From Bacteroidales bacterium UBA5281 (GTDB taxonomy: Bacteria; Bacteroidota; Bacteroidia; Bacteroidales; Lentimicrobiaceae): a DNA stretch of 56,948 bases. Positions 34,522 through 43,440 of the stretch are shown here, piece after piece (the stretch's first letter is position 1; every line of letters begins with the position of its first letter). The stretch is taken from positions 694-57,641 of the forward strand of contig DHSR01000059.1 of the NCBI GenBank assembly GCA_002410555.1, written 5' to 3'. Position numbers and translations under genes: made by a program. Below the pieces are notes generated by a model that ran no database searches, had not been told where the DNA came from, and saw only the letters and a list, made by a program, of their open reading frames with translations.

Positions 34522-35766
34522 ATGGTGCATGTTTCTTCTCCAAATAAACGAAAAATAATTAACGATCCGGTACATGGATTTGTAACCATTTCCACCGATC
34601 TATTGTTCGATCTGATTGAACATCCATTGTTTCAGCGCCTGCGACGGATTCGGCAGCTTGGTCTCACCTCTTATGTTTATCCCGGAGCGCTGCATACCCG
34701 ATTTCACCATAGCATTGGTGCCATGCATCTTACCCGTGAGGCTATCGACACCCTGAGGCTGAAAGGTTTTGATATCAGCCCCGGGGAAAGTGAAGCTACC
34801 CTTGCAGCTATTTTGCTTCACGATCTGGGTCATGGCCCATTTTCTCACGCCCTGGAATATGCACTGGTAAAAGATTCAACACACGAGGAGCTTTCCCTGT
34901 TTCTGATGAAACAACTGAATGATACATTCAATGGCCGGCTAGATTTGGCCATAGCCATTTTTACCAATACCTGTTCCAAACCATTTTTGCATCAATTGGT
35001 TTCCGGTCAACTGGATATGGACCGCCTCGATTATTTAAAGCGGGATAGCTTTTACACTGGCGTAGCAGAAGGTGTAATTAGTACTGACCGCATTATCAGA
35101 ATGTTAACAGTTTCCAATGACGAATTGGTGGTTGAGGCCAAAGGTATTTATTCTATTGAGAAATTTATTGTTGCCCGCCGGCTAATGTATTGGCAGGTAT
35201 ACTATCATAAAACGGTGGTTGCCGTTGAGAATATGCTCATCAACCTACTCAGAAGAGCCCGGCTGCTTGCCATGCGGGGTGATGAACTGTTTGGGACCCC
35301 TCCCCTTTTGTATTTTCTGAAAAATGATATTTTCCTTAAAGACTTTTCAACCCTGCCTGAGGTGGCTCATCAATTTGCCGCCCTCGATGATTTTGATGTT
35401 TACACTGCCATTAAGGTTTGGGTGCATCATCCCGATTTTATACTCTCCACGCTTAGCCGGGGAATAGTTGACCGGCAGCTTTTCAAAGTTAAGCTCAGCA
35501 GCACTCCGTTTTCTCCGGATGAAATTGAAAGTGCAAAAAGAAACATTAAAACAGCATTTCCTGAAGCTCCATTTGATGCTGCGGAATATTTTGTCTCAAC
35601 GGGAACCATCAGCAACAATGCTTATCAGCCTCAGCATGATAAAATCAAGCTCATCTCCCGCGATGGTCTCCTGATTGACATTGCCGACTCATCGGACCAG
35701 CTCAATATTTCGGTATTGACACACGCTGTTACCAAATACTTTATTTGCTCCATTAAAACAGCCTGA
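34522..35766 (+). CDS. HD-domain phosphohydrolase (dGTPase/SAMHD1-like)
   Basis: A 414-residue cytoplasmic protein. KIINDPVHGFVTI and the LFQRLRRIRQLGL segment open the family. The HD metal-binding residues are in TRFHHSIGAMHLTREA (His), AILLHDLGHGPFSHALE (His-Asp) and LVSGQLDMDRLDYLKRDSFYTGV (Asp), the order seen in dGTP triphosphohydrolases and SAMHD1. Residues after 260 form a family-specific helical domain. The real substrate is not known. It lies 138 bp upstream of lpxD on the same strand. Confidence 0.91.
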   Translation: MVHVSSPNKRKIINDPVHGFVTISTDLLFDLIEHPLFQRLRRIRQLGLTSYVYPGALHTRFHHSIGAMHLTREAIDTLRLKGFDISPGESEATLAAILLHDLGHGPFSHALEYALVKDSTHEELSLFLMKQLNDTFNGRLDLAIAIFTNTCSKPFLHQLVSGQLDMDRLDYLKRDSFYTGVAEGVISTDRIIRMLTVSNDELVVEAKGIYSIEKFIVARRLMYWQVYYHKTVVAVENMLINLLRRARLLAMRGDELFGTPPLLYFLKNDIFLKDFSTLPEVAHQFAALDDFDVYTAIKVWVHHPDFILSTLSRGIVDRQLFKVKLSSTPFSPDEIESAKRNIKTAFPEAPFDAAEYFVSTGTISNNAYQPQHDKIKLISRDGLLIDIADSSDQLNISVLTHAVTKYFICSIKTA

Positions 35767-35904
35767 CAAGCCGGGATGAAAAAAGAATGATAGATGTTCA
35801 TTAAATTGGTAAATTGCACCGATTTTCACGCATACAAACAAAACCCACAGTTAGTTGCAAATCAACAACTTGCAAAACGACAAGCGAATACAAACATCAG
35901 ATAA

Positions 35905-36927
35905 ATGAAATTTACAGCACAACAAATTGCCGGACTTGTAAACGGAATCATTGAAGGGAACCCTGAAACCGAAGTATCCAGTCTTTCCAAAATTGAACAG
36001 GGAGAGGCCGGATCACTGTCATTTCTGGGAAATCCGAAATATACCCACTATATCTATAACACCAAAGCTTCAGTGGTGATTGTAAATAAAGATTTCAAAC
36101 CGGAGCATCCCATTGTCCCAACCCTTATCCGGGTAGATAACGCATATACTGCTTTCGCCACCCTGCTGGATCATTACAGTAAACTCGTAAGCGGGAAGAA
36201 AGGCATTTCCGTCCATGCAGCCATTGATGAGAGTGCCAGGCTGGGTGAAGAATGCTATATTGGTGATTTTGTTTCTATAGGCGAGAATGTTAAAATAGGC
36301 GACAGGGTGAAAATTTATCCTGGTTCCGTGTTGGGCGACAATGTAACTGTGGGCAATGATACCATTATTTATGCCGGAGTGAAAATTTACGCTTTTTGTG
36401 AAGTAGGCGAGTCATGTACCATTCATGCAGGCGTAGTCATTGGGGCCGATGGTTTTGGATTTGCTCCCCAAAACGACCAACACTACGAAAAAGTAGCTCA
36501 GATAGGAAATGTAATTATTAAGAACAACGTTGAAATCGGAGCCAACACCACTATTGACCGGGCCACCCTGGGTTCAACCATCATTCATCAGGGGGTTAAG
36601 CTGGACAATCTTATTCAGATTGCTCACAATGTTGAAATCGGCGAAAACACAGTTATTGCAGCACAAAGCGGCATTGCCGGGAGTACACGATTAGGCAAAA
36701 ACTGCATGATTGGCGGACAGGTGGGGCTTACCGGCCATCTTATTATAGGCAACAATGTGAAGATTGCAGCTCAATCAGGCATTTCTACCAATGTGGCTGA
36801 TGATGCCATCATTATGGGAAGTCCTGCTTTTGATATTTCGCTTTACCGGAAAACATATGTTCACTTCCGCAATCTTTCAAAAATTGTAGAGCGGATCAAT
36901 GTACTGGAAAAGACCATTAAAAAATGA
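35905..36927 (+). CDS. lpxD: UDP-3-O-(3-hydroxyacyl)glucosamine N-acyltransferase
   Basis: A 340-residue lipid A enzyme adding the N-linked hydroxyacyl chain. The N-terminal uridine-binding domain (MKFTAQQIAGLVNGIIEGN...SLSFLGNPKYTHYIYNTKASVVIV) is followed by a left-handed beta-helix of hexapeptide repeats (IGDFVSIGENVKIGDRV...). The catalytic His is in LDNLIQIAHNVEIGENT, and GADGFGFAP is the other strongly conserved segment. The C-terminal helical stretch (YVHFRNLSKIVERINVLEKTI) closes the trimer. It is the first of lpxD-lpxC/fabZ-lpxA, with 42 bp to the next gene. Confidence 0.96.
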   Translation: MKFTAQQIAGLVNGIIEGNPETEVSSLSKIEQGEAGSLSFLGNPKYTHYIYNTKASVVIVNKDFKPEHPIVPTLIRVDNAYTAFATLLDHYSKLVSGKKGISVHAAIDESARLGEECYIGDFVSIGENVKIGDRVKIYPGSVLGDNVTVGNDTIIYAGVKIYAFCEVGESCTIHAGVVIGADGFGFAPQNDQHYEKVAQIGNVIIKNNVEIGANTTIDRATLGSTIIHQGVKLDNLIQIAHNVEIGENTVIAAQSGIAGSTRLGKNCMIGGQVGLTGHLIIGNNVKIAAQSGISTNVADDAIIMGSPAFDISLYRKTYVHFRNLSKIVERINVLEKTIKK

Positions 36928-36969
36928 TATAAATTAACTATTGAAAATATATTTAACTTTGCCAGCCTT

Positions 36970-38370
36970 ATGACTGAAAAGCAAAAAACCTTAAAAGAGG
37001 CAGTATCTATCTCCGGAGCGGGATTACACACAGGTAAGGAGGTAACCATTACCCTCAGACCGGCTCCTGAAAATCACGGATTCCGGTTTAAACGGACCGA
37101 CTTGCCAGATCAGCCGGTAATTGCGGCAGATGTTGACTATGTTGCAGATACCTCCAGAGGGACTACTCTGGAAGTAAATAACGTGCGCATTCATACCGTA
37201 GAGCATGTTCTGGCTGCACTCACAGGTATGGATCTGGACAATGTGCTCATTGACATTGACTCCAATGAAATGCCTATTCTGGATGGCAGTTCCAGGCTTT
37301 ATGTAGAAGCCATACAGAAAGCAGGGATTGAAACGCAAAAAGCCAACCGGCACTATTTTAAGATAAATGAGGTGCTGCGTTATTCTGATCCGGATAAAAA
37401 AACGGAGTTGCTGGTGCTTCCCGATGACAATTACAAGCTTTCGGTGATGATCGACTATGAAACTCAGGTTTTGGGTACCCAAAATGCTCAACTGAACTCT
37501 CTGGATGATTTTGCAAGCGAGATAAGCCCGTGTCGTACTTTTGTTTTTTTACATGAGCTGGAATATCTTATTCGCAATAATCTGATTAAAGGCGGCGACC
37601 TGAGCAATGCCATAGTTTTTGTAAATCGTCTCGTTGAACAGGATGAGCTGGATCGCCTGGCCAGCTTTTTCAACAAACCAAAAGTAAAGGTGCTTAAAGA
37701 AGGCATTCTCAACAACCTCGAATTGTATTTCACCAATGAACCGGCACGGCATAAGCTATTGGATGTAGTAGGCGATCTTACCCTGATAGGCACACGCATT
37801 AAAGGGCACATCATTGCGAGCAGGCCCGGACATGCTGCCAACACCCAGTTTGCTAAACTCATAAAACAGCATATTAAGCACGAAATGCATCTGCCTGCAG
37901 TGCCAAAATATGACTTAAATGCACCACCACTGCACGACATTCGAGATATAAAACGGCTGCTGCCCCATCGCCCGCCATTCCTGCTGATTGATAAAATATT
38001 TTCAGTAAGTGATCATGATGTGGTGGGCATGAAGAATGTTACCATGAACGAACCCTTCTTTGTTGGTCATTTTCCGGATGAACCGGTTATGCCCGGAGTG
38101 TTAATTATAGAAGCAATGGCCCAGGCAGGAGGTGTATTTGTTCTTAGTTCCGTTCCTGATCCCGAAAACTACATAACCTATTTTATGAAAATAGACAATG
38201 TACGTTTCAGACAAAAAGTATATCCCGGCGATACCCTGATCTTCCATCTGGAACTCATTTCACCTTTCCGCCGGGGAATCAGCCAAATGAGGGGCAAGGC
38301 ATTTGTCGGCAACACCATTGTCGCAGAAGCAGAACTCATGGCCCAAATCACTAAAAAACCTAACACCTGA
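36970..38370 (+). CDS. lpxC/fabZ: Bifunctional LpxC/FabZ: UDP-3-O-acyl-GlcNAc deacetylase and 3-hydroxyacyl-ACP dehydratase
   Basis: A 466-residue natural fusion typical of Bacteroidota. LpxC (about 1-310) has GAGLHTGKEVTITLRPA-like SGAGLHTG, the zinc His in RIHTVEHVLAALTGM, the KGGDLSNAIVF segment, and zinc ligands in ARHKLLDVVGDLTLIG with GHIIASRPGHAANTQFAK after it. FabZ (about 320-466) has the start DIKRLLPHRPPFLLIDKI, catalytic His in FFVGHFPDEPVMPGVLIIEAMAQ and Glu in the same segment. It couples the committed lipid A step with fatty acid elongation. It overlaps lpxA by one base (TGATG). Confidence 0.97.
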   Translation: MTEKQKTLKEAVSISGAGLHTGKEVTITLRPAPENHGFRFKRTDLPDQPVIAADVDYVADTSRGTTLEVNNVRIHTVEHVLAALTGMDLDNVLIDIDSNEMPILDGSSRLYVEAIQKAGIETQKANRHYFKINEVLRYSDPDKKTELLVLPDDNYKLSVMIDYETQVLGTQNAQLNSLDDFASEISPCRTFVFLHELEYLIRNNLIKGGDLSNAIVFVNRLVEQDELDRLASFFNKPKVKVLKEGILNNLELYFTNEPARHKLLDVVGDLTLIGTRIKGHIIASRPGHAANTQFAKLIKQHIKHEMHLPAVPKYDLNAPPLHDIRDIKRLLPHRPPFLLIDKIFSVSDHDVVGMKNVTMNEPFFVGHFPDEPVMPGVLIIEAMAQAGGVFVLSSVPDPENYITYFMKIDNVRFRQKVYPGDTLIFHLELISPFRRGISQMRGKAFVGNTIVAEAELMAQITKKPNT

Positions 38371-39155
38371 TGAATCAACCCCTTGCCTACGTGCACCCTC
38401 AGGCCAAAGTGGCCAAAAATGTTGTTATTGAACCGTTTGTAAATATTGAAAAAAACGTTGAAATTGGTGAAGGCACCTGGATTGGATCGAATGTTACCAT
38501 TATGGAAGGTGCGCGCATTGGAAAAAATTGTAAAATATTTCCTGGTGCTGTAATTTCAGCTATTCCCCAGGACCTGAAATTCGATGGGGAAGAAACCATT
38601 GCCAAAATAGGCGACAATACCGTGGTAAGGGAGTTTGTAACCATTAACCGGGGTACCAAGGCGAGTTTCGAAACTACAGTTGGAAAAAACTGCCTGCTTA
38701 TGGCTTATGTTCATGTAGCACACGATTGCATTGTGGGGAATAATGTTATCCTTGCCAATGCCGCTACCCTTGCCGGTCACATTAATATTGATGACTATGC
38801 CATTATCGGCGGGTTATCCGCAGTGCACCAGTTTGTAAACATCGGCGCTCATGTAATGATTTCCGGAGGATCGCTGGTTCGAAAAGACGTGCCCCCATTC
38901 ACCAAAGCTGCGCGTGAACCTTTGTCGTATGTTGGTATCAATTCAATAGGCCTCAGAAGAAGAGGATTTTCAGCAGATAAAATCAGAGAAATCCAGGATA
39001 TTTACCGTTTTATTTACCTGAAAGGCAATAATGTATCCCAGGCCCTGGAGTACATTGAAGCCAATCTGCCTGCTACTTCCGAACGCGATGAAATCATTTC
39101 CTTTATTTCGCGCTCAAGCCGCGGCATCATGAAAGGTTATGCAAAACAACTTTAA
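38370..39155 (+). CDS. lpxA: UDP-N-acetylglucosamine acyltransferase
   Basis: A 261-residue left-handed beta-helix enzyme, first step of lipid A synthesis. The family pattern is H-P-x-A-x-[IV] at the N-terminus (YVHPQAKVAKNVVIEPFVNIE), the hexapeptide repeats GEGTWIGSNVTIMEGARIG, the catalytic His in LMAYVHVAHDCIVGNN, and the C-terminal helical part with LRRRGFSADKIREIQDIYRFIYLKG. Acyl-chain-length ruler residues cannot be judged from sequence alone. The ATG overlaps the LpxC/FabZ stop by one base, so it is translationally coupled. Confidence 0.97.
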   Translation: MNQPLAYVHPQAKVAKNVVIEPFVNIEKNVEIGEGTWIGSNVTIMEGARIGKNCKIFPGAVISAIPQDLKFDGEETIAKIGDNTVVREFVTINRGTKASFETTVGKNCLLMAYVHVAHDCIVGNNVILANAATLAGHINIDDYAIIGGLSAVHQFVNIGAHVMISGGSLVRKDVPPFTKAAREPLSYVGINSIGLRRRGFSADKIREIQDIYRFIYLKGNNVSQALEYIEANLPATSERDEIISFISRSSRGIMKGYAKQL

Positions 39156-39280
39156 CCGGATTTGAGCTGAGACACATTCAATTCATTTAATGTCTGAATG
39201 ACTCAGAATCAGGTTAACTCTGTAGATTTTATAAATTTCAACACTTAACACAGCGACTCTGTGCTGAATTGAATATTGAC

Positions 39281-39937
39281 ATGCTCGAAATTACGCTTCA
39301 TCAGGCAGAAAAAAGATACAATCATCAGCAGATATTCTCCAACCTGACGGCCACACTCCAATCAGGCCAGGGAACTGCTATTCTCGGCTGCAATGGTTCG
39401 GGCAAATCCACCCTGCTGCAAATGATTGCATCAGCAATTATGCCAACTGCCGGCACAGTATCTTATCGTTTAAAAGGTGTTGAAATCAGACCGGAACATG
39501 CATTCAGACTGATGTCAATTGCTGCTCCCTATATAGAACTCATAGAAGATTTTACCCTCACCGAAATGGTTTGTTTCCACCGCCGGTTAAAGCCATTGAT
39601 GCGTAATATGTCAACGGCTGAACTGATAAAGATCTGTTATCTCACTGAAAACGCCGATAAACCCATACGTTATTTTTCCTCAGGAATGAAACAACGGCTA
39701 AAGCTGGCTCTGGCTATTTTAAGCGATACTCCTGCTTTATTGCTCGATGAGCCGGTTTCAAATCTCGATAGTCAGGGCATAGAATGGTTTGCAGACCTGA
39801 TATCTAAAAACAGCCCTGACCGTTTGATAGTGGTAAGTTCCAATTCCATAGAAGCCGAATATAAATTTTGCACCCACACCATTCAGTTGGAAGATTATAA
39901 AAAACCAACGAAAAGTCAGGCGATTAATCAATATTAA
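39281..39937 (+). CDS. Single ABC-type ATP-binding protein with altered Q- and H-loops
   Basis: A 218-residue ABC ATPase. The start is the ATG giving MLEITLHQAEKRYN; the longer frame opens with TTG. Walker A is LGCNGSGKSTLL, the signature is RYFSSGMKQRLKLALA and Walker B is PALLLDEPVSNLD. The Q-loop position reads IAAPYIELIED, with no Gln, and the H-loop after Walker B reads VVSSNSIEAEY, with Asn for the switch His. No permease gene is adjacent. It is on the same strand after lpxA, 125 bp later, and such small ATPases in this position occur in other Bacteroidota. It may power a lipid exporter with permeases elsewhere, or have a non-transport role. Confidence 0.87.
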   Translation: MLEITLHQAEKRYNHQQIFSNLTATLQSGQGTAILGCNGSGKSTLLQMIASAIMPTAGTVSYRLKGVEIRPEHAFRLMSIAAPYIELIEDFTLTEMVCFHRRLKPLMRNMSTAELIKICYLTENADKPIRYFSSGMKQRLKLALAILSDTPALLLDEPVSNLDSQGIEWFADLISKNSPDRLIVVSSNSIEAEYKFCTHTIQLEDYKKPTKSQAINQY

Positions 39938-40163
39938 CAGATAGCTGATTTACAGGTTCGCTACGAAGCCTCTTTCAATACGCGAATAAAACTTTCAGCA
40001 AAGCGGCAAAAAGTTCAGCAGCCTTTTAAATGAATACATGCCCGTAACAATTTTTCATCTGTTCTCCATCCCATCATGATGCCCCTGTTTAGGTTTTATT
40101 GATAATTTTTCCTTTTTTACACCACACTCTTTTATTAATCCCGGCAAGCGAAATAAAAAATAT

Positions 40164-40171
40164 TACCTTTG
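40164..40171 (+). promoter_or_regulatory. -7 box of the efp promoter
   Basis: TACCTTTG matches TAnnTTTG, 30 bases before the efp start codon. A -33 TTTG is not evident. The efp leader would be about 25 bases. Confidence 0.5.
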
Positions 40172-40201
40172 CCACGCAAAAAACAACAAGCTTAATATTT
40201 T

Positions 40202-40768
40202 ATGGCAACTACCGCAGATTTTAAAAACGGTCTCTGTATTGAATTCAACGGAGATTTATATTCAATTGTTGAATTTCAACATGTTAAACCTGGAAAAGGA
40301 GCTGCTTTTGTTCGTACAAAACTTCGCAATTTAAAAACAGGTAAAGTTATACCCAATACTTTTAGTGCAGGTGTAAAAATTGATCTGGCACGCGTGGAGC
40401 GCAGACCCTATCAATTTTTGTATAATGACGACAATGGATATCATTTCATGCATACCGAAACCTTTGAGCAGCTTTCTATTGAAGAGGCGTTAATTAACGC
40501 GCCTCAATTTCTTAAAGAAGGACAAGGCGTTGAAATATTGATCCATGCGGAAACAGAGACCCCGCTAAGTTGTGATTTGCCTCCCTTTGTTGAACTTACG
40601 GTAACCTATGCTGAGCCGGGAGTAAGGGGCGATACCGCAACCAATACACTTAAGCCTGCCACAGTTGACACCGGAGCCACCGTGAATGTTCCGCTTTTCA
40701 TCAACGAAGGTGAACGCATCAGGGTTGATACCCGAACGGGAGATTATTCCGAAAGGGTAAAATCATAA
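40202..40768 (+). CDS. efp: Elongation factor P
   Basis: A 188-residue protein of normal length with the three EF-P barrels. It relieves ribosomes stalled on polyproline. The tip loop that is modified in other bacteria reads VKPGKGAAFV, with the candidate lysine at position 32. SGVKIDLARVERRPYQFLYNDD-type sequence and the C-terminal signature (E-G-x-R-I-x-V-D-T-R-T-G-D-Y-x-x-R) are complete. No EpmA, EpmB or YmfI-like modification gene is in the window. It has its own promoter box. Confidence 0.97.
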   Translation: MATTADFKNGLCIEFNGDLYSIVEFQHVKPGKGAAFVRTKLRNLKTGKVIPNTFSAGVKIDLARVERRPYQFLYNDDNGYHFMHTETFEQLSIEEALINAPQFLKEGQGVEILIHAETETPLSCDLPPFVELTVTYAEPGVRGDTATNTLKPATVDTGATVNVPLFINEGERIRVDTRTGDYSERVKS

Positions 40769-40830
40769 TATCTTTTGGGAGCCGGCTTATCTGTTTATAG
40801 TTGGTTCTTTTTTTAACCTCACGCTCTGGT

Positions 40831-41802
40831 ATGAAAATTCACCCCTCCGTGTCCCTGGCAACCATAGCTTCAATGATTGGAGCAGAATACACCGGCGATC
40901 CCGCTTTTCAGATAACCGGTCTGAATGAAATTCACATGGTTCAACCCGGCGACATAACATTTGTTGATCATCCTAAATATTATTCGAAAGCATTAAATTC
41001 GAAGGCCACAACAATCATCATCAATACACCGGTGGATTGTCCTGAAGGAAAGGCATTACTATTGCATGAAGATCCTTTCGCAGCTTTTAATTTATTGATC
41101 AGGAAATTCAGACCCTTTACCCCTTCGGCTACAGCCATCAGCCCAACAGCATCCATAGGCGAGGGAACAATAATACAGCCCAATACTTTTGTTGGAAATT
41201 ACGTTGTTATAGGTAAAAATTGCATCATTCATTCCAATGTAAGCATATATGACCATGCAGTTATCGGCAATAATGTGATCATTAACTCAGGCAGTGTTAT
41301 TGGTGGTGATGCCTATTATTTTCAAAGAAAACCGGAAGGATACAGGAAATTTCACACCTGTGGCCGGGTGGTTATTGAAGACGATGTTGAGATTGGTGCA
41401 CTTTGCGCCATTGACAGCGGTGTATCGGGTGACACAGTAATTGGCCGTGGAACAAAATTCGATAATCACGTTCAGGTAGGTCATGATACCACTATTGGCC
41501 GGAATTGCCTCATCGGATCACATTGTGCCATTGCCGGAGTTACCCGTATTGAGGATGATGTTATTCTCTGGGGAAAGGTAGCCATCAATAAAGATATTGT
41601 CATAGGAAAAGGTGCCGTATTACTGGCTACATCAGCCGTAGATAAAAGTCTTGAAGGCGGCAAGGTATATTTCGGAATACCTGCAGATGAAGCCCGCAAA
41701 AAATGGAAAGAACTGGCTTCACTTCGCCGCTTACCCGCTCTGCTTAGTAAACTGGATGCCATGGCAGAAAGTCCAGACAAAAATCCGGCACCTGATGTCT
41801 GA
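40831..41802 (+). CDS. LpxD-like N-acyltransferase paralogue
   Basis: A 323-residue left-handed beta-helix protein, start at the ATG giving MKIHPSVSLATIASMIGAEY; the longer frame opens with a TTG. It has the LpxD-type N-terminal domain (GDITFVDHPKYYSKALNSKATTIIIN) and hexapeptide repeats with the catalytic-type His in FDNHVQVGHDTTIG. The segment GGDAYYFQRKPEGYRKFHTCGRV replaces the GADGFGF of the true LpxD at 35905. The C-terminal helix differs as well. It may acylate another UDP-sugar or use another chain. It lies 62 bp after efp, an arrangement common in the phylum. Confidence 0.85.
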   Translation: MKIHPSVSLATIASMIGAEYTGDPAFQITGLNEIHMVQPGDITFVDHPKYYSKALNSKATTIIINTPVDCPEGKALLLHEDPFAAFNLLIRKFRPFTPSATAISPTASIGEGTIIQPNTFVGNYVVIGKNCIIHSNVSIYDHAVIGNNVIINSGSVIGGDAYYFQRKPEGYRKFHTCGRVVIEDDVEIGALCAIDSGVSGDTVIGRGTKFDNHVQVGHDTTIGRNCLIGSHCAIAGVTRIEDDVILWGKVAINKDIVIGKGAVLLATSAVDKSLEGGKVYFGIPADEARKKWKELASLRRLPALLSKLDAMAESPDKNPAPDV

Positions 41803-41956
41803 ACTGGCAGACGGCTGCCGGCCAAAACAATATACAGTAAGGACAGGAAATGGCTGAATGTGTAATAAAGTAAAGTTATAAAGTGTTTATTGACCCTTCC
41901 AGGTGAATTATCTTAATTGATCCTTAATACCTCCATCTGAAAGCAAAAACAGCAAG

Positions 41957-43402
41957 TTATTTTTTATCAGAGAGTTCAATGGTCTCCCCGGATTGTTTAT
42001 GATATAAATCCATGGCTACCAGCATGGCAATAAAACCCCAGAAGGGTACTGACGCTTTATCGGTGTCCAGAAAGTTGTTGAGAAAACCATGTATAAAATA
42101 GGTGATGAGTGAAAGTACTATTACCAGGCTGTAGATACGCACATCCCGGGTTTGCGCCCTTCGATACACCCTGACTCCCGTTACTATGGCAGCTATGGCG
42201 AGCCATACAATACTTAGCATTCCCGGAAGGCCCTGCTCTGATAGTGGCCCTATATACTCGCTATGTGCATTGCCCAGATCGCCGGCATTGGTACTGATAA
42301 TGGTCCGCTCTTTGGATCGCTGAAAAGGCGCATAAATGAACTGATATGTTCCCGGGCCCCAGCCAAATACCGGTCGTTCATCAAACATCCTGAATGCCGA
42401 CTGCCAGCGGTTAATCCGTTCCAGATTCGAAGCATCGGAAGATATGTTATAAATAGATTGAACATGTTCGATAAAATCTGCAGATGAATCCTGCTTATTT
42501 TTTTCGAGAACAAAGAGTATTTCACTTTTAAAAATATAAAAAGAGGCTATCAATATTCCCAATCCAGTGAGAATCCACCTCAGTTTAATCTTATACACGA
42601 TAAGTAAAGTAACTACGAGTGCTGCAGCCACACTTATCCAGGCTGCACGACTGTATGACAAAAACAAGGCTATGAACAGAATAACCGAGACCCCCCAGGC
42701 TGTATAACGGTACAACTTTGAGCGGTTTCTTAGAAATATAGCCCCAATAAATACCGGAACGAAAAATGCCAGAATGGCGCCATAAGCGGTGTGGTCATTA
42801 TAAAATGGTTTCATCACCCAATGCCCCTGTTTCTCGGCAAATCCGTACTGAGCATGTCTTACTGTAGTATATATAATTACTACAATGAGTGATATAACAT
42901 AGACCCATTGGAAACGTTCAAGGTTTTTCAGGTCTTTAAAGAGCACCACCCCCAGAAAAAACATAGGAACCACAAACCACAACCGGGCTATTAGAAATTT
43001 GAATGAAACTACCGGCATAGAGCTGGTTAAACTGGTTATCAATATCCAGAAAAGATTAAAGAATATGGCCAGGGTAACCGGATGTTTCAGAATACGTTTA
43101 TCATAACTGCGATCAAAAATAAGCTTAAGGATAAAAAGCAGCATTACTCCTACCAGCAGTGGCTCTGCCGGCAACGATATACCAAAGCCCAGATCATTGT
43201 TGGCAATTTCCACCGAAAGGGGCACAAGAAAAACAATAAGCAGCAATAGTTTATCCAGCCAGAAAAAATACATGAAAAGAATTACAATAGATAACGGTAT
43301 TGCAATTCCCCAGTACATCTCTTTTATCACCAGAATGGTATTGAGCACAATGAAAAAGCCACTGAGCAGATAAAACCATCTTATTTTAATTTTGTCAGAC
43401 AC
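41957..43402 (-). CDS. O-antigen polymerase/ligase family membrane protein (Wzy_C)
   Basis: A 481-residue integral membrane protein with about twelve hydrophobic helices and a GTG start. The large periplasmic loop between late helices carries the Wzy_C pattern RINRWQSAFRMFDERPVFGWGPGTYQFIY...NAHSEYIGPLSEQGLPGMLSIVWL, where N-x-H-[SN] and the E-x-G-x-x-G are the conserved core. It could be the repeat-unit polymerase or the O-antigen ligase; sequence alone does not decide. It is on the minus strand 38 bp after the second Wzz protein and ends the unit. Confidence 0.88.
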   Translation of the reverse strand: MSDKIKIRWFYLLSGFFIVLNTILVIKEMYWGIAIPLSIVILFMYFFWLDKLLLLIVFLVPLSVEIANNDLGFGISLPAEPLLVGVMLLFILKLIFDRSYDKRILKHPVTLAIFFNLFWILITSLTSSMPVVSFKFLIARLWFVVPMFFLGVVLFKDLKNLERFQWVYVISLIVVIIYTTVRHAQYGFAEKQGHWVMKPFYNDHTAYGAILAFFVPVFIGAIFLRNRSKLYRYTAWGVSVILFIALFLSYSRAAWISVAAALVVTLLIVYKIKLRWILTGLGILIASFYIFKSEILFVLEKNKQDSSADFIEHVQSIYNISSDASNLERINRWQSAFRMFDERPVFGWGPGTYQFIYAPFQRSKERTIISTNAGDLGNAHSEYIGPLSEQGLPGMLSIVWLAIAAIVTGVRVYRRAQTRDVRIYSLVIVLSLITYFIHGFLNNFLDTDKASVPFWGFIAMLVAMDLYHKQSGETIELSDKK

Positions 43403-43440
43403 AAGGTGATAAGTTACAACTATTTATACATTCAGCGGAT

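Noticed and set aside
36954..36961. TAACTTTG as a promoter for lpxC/fabZ
   Set aside because: It fits TAnnTTTG but lies only 8 bases from the start codon, has no -33 box, and the gene is probably read from the lpxD message.
37488..37940. 150-residue antisense ORF inside lpxC/fabZ
   Set aside because: Shadow of a highly conserved gene, with Ser/Arg/Cys-rich composition typical of antisense frames.
41804..41822. GGCAG...CTGCC hairpin as terminator of the LpxD-like gene
   Set aside because: The stem is only five pairs and no T run follows.
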